Shown here one piece after another: positions 1 through 5,800 of a DNA stretch of 7,905 nt. The notes beneath the pieces were generated by a model. It saw nothing but the letters and a program-made list of their open reading frames with translations, ran no database searches and was not told where the DNA came from. Made by a program: the position numbers and the translations under genes. The DNA comes from Porphyromonadaceae bacterium. Lineage in GTDB: Bacteria; Bacteroidota; Bacteroidia; Bacteroidales; Tannerellaceae. Every line of letters starts with the position of its first letter. Positions within the stretch are counted from its first letter, which is position 1. Location: NCBI GenBank assembly GCA_003517945.1, contig DOZP01000273.1, positions 10,707-18,611 of the forward strand. The letters are read 5' to 3'.

Positions 1-1221
1 GAAGTAGCGCATTTGATGCAGTACTCGTTCCAGTACAGGTATGACATGGCCCGTTTGTATGGAAAGAAAATGATGGATATGCGTTCGACACAGGCCGTGA
101 ACGGACAAATCCCGACGATAGCTCCGGAATTGGTTGAGTTTGAAGGCGGGTTTAAGGATACGCCGGAATGGGGCAGTGCGTTTATCATCTGCCCGTGGTA
201 TGTCTACCTGTGGTATGGTGATAAAAGTCTGGTTGAAGAGTATTATCCGGATATGCAACGGTATCTTGATTACCTGACGTCAAAGTCGGATAATCATATC
301 ATCGCGTACGGGTTAGGCGATTGGTTTGATATTGGACCCGAAAACCCGGGGGTATCTCAACTTACATCGAATGGTGTTACGGCTACCGCTATTTATTATT
401 ATAATGCGACGATTATGCGGAAAATTGCGCTGTTATTGGGCAAGCCCGATGATGCCGGCAGGTATGAAAAACTGGCGGCGGACATCAAGAGATCTTTTAA
501 TGAGACCTTTTGGAATGAGGCGACCCGGAAATATGACCGGGACAGTCAGGCGGCCAATGCGATGGCAATCTATATGGGTTTGGCCGAAGGAGAGAACAGG
601 GAACAGGCGTTCGGGAATCTGGTGGCGGATATAAGAGGGCGTGATAATGCGCTGACAGCCGGTGATGTAGGGTACCGGTATGTGCTTCGTGCGTTGGAAG
701 ATCATAATGCTTCCGATGTTATTTATGATATGAATTGTAAATATGATGTACCGGGTTACGGCTGGCAGTTGGCGCACGGGGCGACGTCGCTGACGGAGTC
801 ATGGCAGGCCTACGGCTTTATCTCAAATAATCATTGCATGCTTGGGCATCTCATGGAATGGTTGTTCAGTGGTTTGGGAGGCGTTCGTCAGGCAGATCAT
901 TCGATTGCTTTCAAAGAAATTATATTCAGGCCGGAAGTCGTGGGAGATATCAGGGAAGCGAGTGTGTCATACGACTCTCCTTATGGTCTTATTAAATCGG
1001 ATTGGAAAGATAATGAGCAGTCGTTTACCCTGCGTGTGGAAGTGCCGGCAAACAGTTCCGCCTCTGTTTATCTGCCCGCTTCGGAACTTTCACAAATAAC
1101 GGAAAGCGGGACTTCTTTAGCGGAAGCCAACGGAGTAAGAGATCTGTCTTCCGAAAAGAACCGTATCTTTGTGAATATCGGTTCGGGAACATATAATTTT
1201 CACGTAGCAAAGAAAAAATAA
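1..1221 (+). CDS. Alpha-L-rhamnosidase, GH78 family, C-terminal part (5' end outside window)
   Basis: Hydrolyses terminal alpha-L-rhamnose from plant or microbial glycans by an inverting mechanism, probably in the periplasm or at the surface. The frame is open from base 1 and reads EVAHLMQYSFQYRYD, so the gene starts upstream; the TTG/ATG at 13-18 are internal codons. Counting codons from base 1, the (alpha/alpha)6-barrel part shows GGFKDTPEWGSA (49-60), GDWFD (106-110) and GYGWQLAHGATSLTESW (252-268). Glu266 sits where the family's general base is expected. From known GH78 enzymes the general acid lies in a DCPxRERLGW-type segment, which would fall just left of base 1. From about codon 291 (GLGGVRQ) to the end is the C-terminal beta-sandwich typical of the family. 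The gene ends in tandem stops, TAA then TAG. With 406 residues visible and usual lengths of roughly 700-1,100, about half is missing. The family call is firm; exact linkage specificity cannot be read. A same-strand isomerase follows after 65 bp, possibly in one transcript. Confidence 0.93.
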   Translation, partial: EVAHLMQYSFQYRYDMARLYGKKMMDMRSTQAVNGQIPTIAPELVEFEGGFKDTPEWGSAFIICPWYVYLWYGDKSLVEEYYPDMQRYLDYLTSKSDNHIIAYGLGDWFDIGPENPGVSQLTSNGVTATAIYYYNATIMRKIALLLGKPDDAGRYEKLAADIKRSFNETFWNEATRKYDRDSQAANAMAIYMGLAEGENREQAFGNLVADIRGRDNALTAGDVGYRYVLRALEDHNASDVIYDMNCKYDVPGYGWQLAHGATSLTESWQAYGFISNNHCMLGHLMEWLFSGLGGVRQADHSIAFKEIIFRPEVVGDIREASVSYDSPYGLIKSDWKDNEQSFTLRVEVPANSSASVYLPASELSQITESGTSLAEANGVRDLSSEKNRIFVNIGSGTYNFHVAKKK

Positions 1222-1286
1222 TAGTATTGAATGAATGATGAGTGTGTGTTAAATTATTGATAATTAAATAGATAATTAATTATTGT
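1222..1286 (+). other. A/T-rich, C-free intergenic leader of the isomerase gene
   Basis: This 65-bp spacer has 12 G and no C on the + strand, about 82% A+T, far from the surrounding coding DNA. It holds a short direct repeat, GATAATTAA at 1259-1267 and again at 1271-1279, spaced 12 bp apart. There is no AGGAGG-like site before the ATG at 1287. This fits Bacteroidota, where A/T-rich unstructured leaders commonly replace Shine-Dalgarno pairing. I could not fit the Bacteroides promoter consensus (TTTG / TAnnTTTG) convincingly, so read-through from the rhamnosidase gene is at least as likely as a separate promoter. Confidence 0.5.
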
Positions 1287-2702
1287 ATGAGGGTAGGTAT
1301 ATTTGGAGTAGGGTTGGATACGTACTGGCCGCAATTTAAGGGATTGCTGCCACGTCTGGAAGCATACCGGCAACAGATCAGGAGGCGGATGGAAGAGATG
1401 GGGGTTGCGGTGGTTGATGCGGGCATGGTTGATAATCCGGATAAGGCGCGAAAAGCCGCCGATTATCTGAAAGAAGAAAATATAAATATCGCATTTCTTT
1501 ATATTTCAACGTATGCGCTTTCTTCGACCGTTTTACCGATTGCACAACAATTAAAAGTGCCGGTCATTCTGTTGAATATACAGCCTGTTGCTGCCATAGA
1601 TTATGAAAAACTGAACCGGATGGGCGACCGGGGGGATATGACCGGAGAGTGGCTGGCGCATTGCCAGGCTTGTTCGGTTCCTGAAATCGCTTGTGTCTTT
1701 AACCGTTCCGGTATCCGGTATGATATCATATCCGGATATCTTACGGAAGATAGAACCTGGCGTGAAATAAGAGAATGGATTGAAGCGGCAGGCGTTTTTC
1801 ATTCATTGAATCACGGCAGAATGGGGATCATGGGTCATTATTATGGTGGCATGTTGGATGTTTATACTGATTTAACGGAACTTGCCGCTACGTTCGGAAC
1901 GCATATTGAGATGATTGAAATGTGTGAACTGAAGGCGATACGGGACGCTGTTTCAATTGATGAGGTCGACCTGAAAATAAATGAGTTTGGAACGGCGTTT
2001 GACGTAGTTCCGGAATGTAAAAATGAAGAAATAGAACGCGCCGCCCGTACATCCGTCGCTTTGGATCGATTAGTCGCCGCCCACAGCATAGATGCGCTGG
2101 CTTATTATTATGAAGGATATAACGGCAATGACTATGAAAACATTGTTACCTCCGTTATTGCAGGTAATACATTGTTGACGGGGAAGGGGATACCGGTGGC
2201 GGGAGAATGTGAAGTGAAGAATGTACAGGCCATGAAGATGCTGGCGGCATTTGGCGCCGGAGGTTCTTTTGCCGAATTTTATGCGATGGATTTTACGGAT
2301 GATGTCGTACTTCTGGGACATGACGGGCCGGCACACTTCAATATGGCGGAAGAACGCGTAAAACTGGTTCCTCTTCCGGTCTATCATGGAAAACCCGGAA
2401 AGGGATTGTCCATACAGATGTCGGTTAAGCAAGGCCCTGTTACCATACTTTCGGTAGTGGAAGGAAAAGACGGTTTTTCTTTGTTGGTGGCGGAAGGCGA
2501 ATCGGTTGCCGGCCCGACTTTGCCAATCGGGAATGCCAACAGCCGGTATAAATTTACGGTTTCGGCCCGGGATTTTATTGAACAGTGGTCAAAAGCCGGC
2601 CCTTCCCATCATTGTGCGATCGGTACGGGACATCTTGCCGGGAAGATCAAAAAGTTGGGCTTTTTATTGAATATCCCGGTAAAACAAGTGGCTTCCGGTT
2701 AA
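1287..2702 (+). CDS. L-fucose/L-arabinose isomerase-fold protein (divergent AraA-like)
   Basis: Probably a cytoplasmic, metal (Mn2+)-dependent aldose-ketose isomerase, 471 residues against about 500 for E. coli AraA. The first strand MRVGIFGVGLDTYWPQF opens a Rossmann-like N-terminal domain, so the ATG at 1287 is the natural start; there is no signal peptide. The central domain includes HGRMGIMGHYYGGMLDVYTD (176-195), and the C-terminal part is a beta-barrel-like domain. Candidate catalytic residues, matched by eye to AraA Glu306, Glu333, His350 and His450, are Glu307 (VAGECEV), Glu330 (GSFAEFY), His345 or His350 (LLGHDGPAH) and His441/His442 (GPSHHCAIGTGH). The AraA motif GSQxLYG is absent, replaced by GVGLDTYW, so this is a separate branch and araA is not assigned. 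It follows the GH78 gene on the same strand, which suggests a role in using sugars released from a rhamnose-containing glycan. It is not the TIM-barrel rhamnose isomerase RhaA. Fold is confident; substrate is unknown. Confidence 0.85.
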   Translation: MRVGIFGVGLDTYWPQFKGLLPRLEAYRQQIRRRMEEMGVAVVDAGMVDNPDKARKAADYLKEENINIAFLYISTYALSSTVLPIAQQLKVPVILLNIQPVAAIDYEKLNRMGDRGDMTGEWLAHCQACSVPEIACVFNRSGIRYDIISGYLTEDRTWREIREWIEAAGVFHSLNHGRMGIMGHYYGGMLDVYTDLTELAATFGTHIEMIEMCELKAIRDAVSIDEVDLKINEFGTAFDVVPECKNEEIERAARTSVALDRLVAAHSIDALAYYYEGYNGNDYENIVTSVIAGNTLLTGKGIPVAGECEVKNVQAMKMLAAFGAGGSFAEFYAMDFTDDVVLLGHDGPAHFNMAEERVKLVPLPVYHGKPGKGLSIQMSVKQGPVTILSVVEGKDGFSLLVAEGESVAGPTLPIGNANSRYKFTVSARDFIEQWSKAGPSHHCAIGTGHLAGKIKKLGFLLNIPVKQVASG

Positions 2703-2753
2703 GCACTTTATTACGTCAGATCTGATATTTATTCCGGGCAATTCAATCTTTAT

Positions 2754-2791
2754 CAAATCAGGGATGCATATTTCCATACATCCCTGATTTG
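2754..2791. terminator. Putative bidirectional terminator between convergent genes
   Basis: Arms CAAATCAGGGATG (2754-2766) and CATCCCTGATTTG (2779-2791) are exact reverse complements, giving a 13-bp stem with a 12-nt loop. The hairpin lies 51 bp after the stop of the + strand isomerase gene and 10 bp after the stop of the - strand surface-protein gene, as expected for a shared terminator. The U-run after the stem is weak on both strands; the T/A runs are mostly inside the stem ends. Termination in both directions is therefore an inference from position and symmetry. Confidence 0.7.
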
Positions 2792-2801
2792 CATGTTGTG
2801 C

Positions 2802-5800
2802 TTACCGGATAATTACTTTATGACCCGTTCCGTTGTTCAGCGTTACAATATAGATCCCCTGAAGGAGTTTGATACCGGTGATACCATCGGAGATGAGGAT
2901 GCGCTGTTCCTGCAATACGCCTTCCGTAGTATAAATCCGGACAATGCTGCCGGTTGTGGATGTACGGATATATAACATATCCTTAGCCGCCCAGATTTGA
3001 TCCTTAGCCGACTCCTTTTCCGGAAGATTATCTTCCCGTCCGCTATGCAGAAAGTTTGCAAAGAAGACGCGTTCGCCGGTAGAGCCTTTGGGTATATTTA
3101 CGACCATCTGAGGCTCGTTTCCGTTCGAACCGGTCCATCCGGTAAATACATCATCCGCTTTTTCCGGCGTTTCAAGTGTGATCGTACCGGATTCTATGGT
3201 GTATTCCGGCGGATTGCCGGCATGGTTTATACTTCCGTTCATCCTATAGCGGACGGGATACTTCTCTGTTTCAAAATTTGCCGTCAGTTCCACATTTCCA
3301 TAGATCGTAAGCGTATCGTAATACATAATTCCTTCTTCCGCGTGAACGGTTTCTCCGCGGAGTGACGTATAATCGTTGTGGCTCCATCCGGTAAATGCAT
3401 AGCCTTCTTCGGGAACTACGATGACGCCTTTTTGAGCCGTCGTTCTGAAATCTACAGCCTGAGGGTCGGCGTTGTAAATATAGCCTCCCGATCCGGCGGA
3501 GAAAGTAACTACGCCGACTCCGGCTCCCTGATGGAACGTACTGTTACCCGTAACGATATGGAGGGAATCGCTGGCTGTTATCCATGCGCGGTTGATAAAC
3601 ATGGGTTGGGAAGCGCTAGCCCCTTCCTGAGGAGAGGCTTCAAAACTTACGGTTTGCGAAGCCATTGATGACAGGCCGGACAAAGTCCAGATAAGAATAT
3701 CCTGTTCGGGGTTGGATGTCTGATCCAGTGTTACGGAGGGAGTAGCCGAATTTTCCACATAGTTCAGGTAAGCGGGCAGCGTATCCCTGACAATCACGTT
3801 CCCGGATAGATAATTGGCGTTTACGGCCGTTATTTCATATTTTATCTTTTCCCCGTAAAGTACGGAAACCGGGTTTGGATAAGCGCCGTTACCCGGAACG
3901 CCTTCAAGCGTCGCATCTTTCTTCATTAAAAGCGAGAGGGCGGGATTGATAAATTCGAGCACGCTCTCATACGTATCACATTCCGGCTGATACGGGAAAT
4001 CGGCGCCGTCATCGTTGATCCTGGCAATTACTTTTATGAATGGCAAATGTGGCGTAATGTCGGGAACCTGAATCGTTACATATCCGGTTTCTCCCGGGTT
4101 TATAAATCCGTTAAAACTTCCTGTCGCCAATTTGTTCGCATCGGAAACCGACTCTTTATAAATCGTTACGTAGACCGGAGCGCCGATAGCCGCGTCACCC
4201 GCATTTGTTATTCCGACCGTTATACTGATGGAATTACCGGAGAGGGAGCCGCTGCTTATGGATTGATCCGGTATAGCGTCGGGAGCCGGGAAGATGGGAA
4301 CTCCATTTTGGTTTATTAAGGTTTGCTGTTGCAGAAAGTTATTATAGGGGCGTACGTCATCCGTCGTTCCCATCATACCGTCTTTTCCCGCGAAAACGGT
4401 TGCTATGTTTAGCGGGTATCGGGGGATCGTCAGGTCTTCGTTTATGTTTACCGCGTTATACGCATATTGATTCCAGACCTTACGGGCCGGCGCCCACGGT
4501 ACGGACGGGTCACTTGTATAGATATCTATTTTAGCATTTCCGTCGAATCCGTTGGGACGGGGGCCTCTGAGGTCGGACGTGACCAGTATGGCGGACGACC
4601 GGTTGCCGTATATATCTGCGACAACCGGGTATTCAAAGGAAGTTTCACTGTAAGAAACGAATGACTCAATCGCATAGGGTTGTATCGTATCATTTCCCGT
4701 CACGTGGCTTTTGCCGCTGGCATTGATGATACGAAGATTATTTTCGTCTCTGTATACGATTTCGGAGATACTGTCATTGTTGAAGTCAAACAGGGTCATT
4801 CCCGTAGCTCCGGATTGATCCGTATGATTCATGTCCCAAAGAACGTCGAGGGCATTTGTATTTTCATTATACCGGTATGCGGTAAATCCTGATTGGGTTA
4901 CATTTGTCATACCATTGGAGCCAAGTGTTACAATCTCGGGTCTTTTATCCCCGTCAATGTCTCCGACGAAAGGAACTCCGAAGAACCTGTGTGTGCCGGT
5001 TGTATTTGCCAATATTTCTCCGGTATTTGTACCTGTATGAGGTGACCATATATATAAATGTATGGGTCTCGTGTCATTGTCGTTATTGTCTCTGCGTCTT
5101 ACAAGGACTTCCGTTTTTCCGTCATTGTCAAAGTCTGCAACTACCGTCAAGCCATCATTCAGGCATCCGCTTGGCGGATTCACGGAGGAAAGGAGGGACA
5201 GGCTTTTGGGAACGGATGTGTTGCGGTCGATATCAACCTGATAGATCTTGTTTCCTGCAACGAGTTCGAGGTTCGAATCTCCTGTGATGTCTATGGCGAC
5301 GGGTTGAGCTGTATTATACAATACCGTGAATGTGGTTCCGCTGTTTTCCGCAGTTCCTCCGTCGCATACTAATTTACCGGTTGCCGCATCATAGATCTGG
5401 TTACCTAAATAGACTTCGCTCCAACCGTCTCCGTTGAAATCGGCAACTCCGATCATGCCCTGATACCGCGAATCGGGATTGGACAACCACGGAGATGTTC
5501 CGTCTGTTCTATATGCCCGCAGTGTAGATGTAGCGTTTGAGCGATAGAATATGAATGCTTCGTACTGATCGGCCGGCGTATCATTAATTTTTACTTTGGC
5601 GATAGCTATGGGCGTATAACTGTCTCCGCTTACCCCTGTAATTTCTTTTACGGAATTAAAATCAGGGCCCCAGAATATTTTAATACTTGAACGGGCTGAA
5701 TTTCCATAAGCTACAATATCGGGATATCCGTCGTCGTTCATATCTCCTACAACAAACGGGGCTGTAGTGGCTACCGTTTCGAGTTGTTGGTTCAACTGTA

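Noticed and set aside
13..18. TTG/ATG as the start of the rhamnosidase
   Set aside because: The frame is open to base 1, upstream codons match the family, and a start here would remove the catalytic-acid segment and most of the protein.
433..777. Minus-strand open frame inside the rhamnosidase gene
   Set aside because: Antisense to conserved GH78 sequence; no independent support.
1222..1286. Bacteroides-type promoter for the isomerase gene
   Set aside because: TA-rich segments exist, but no convincing TAnnTTTG with an upstream TTTG at the right spacing, so no promoter was annotated.
1720..1739. Overlapping palindromes ATGATATCAT (1720-1729) and ATATCCGGATAT (1728-1739)
   Set aside because: They lie inside the isomerase coding frame (…RYDIISGY…) and are explained by ordinary codons; single occurrence, no operator context.
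2716..2725. Ten-base palindrome TCAGATCTGA after the isomerase stop
   Set aside because: Too short and isolated to call a site; the nearby 13-bp hairpin is the stronger terminator candidate.
2997..5372. Several shorter + strand open frames opposite the giant gene (for example 2997-3365, 4904-5287, 5058-5372)
   Set aside because: These are shadows of the - strand frame: low-complexity translations, mutual overlaps and no family resemblance.
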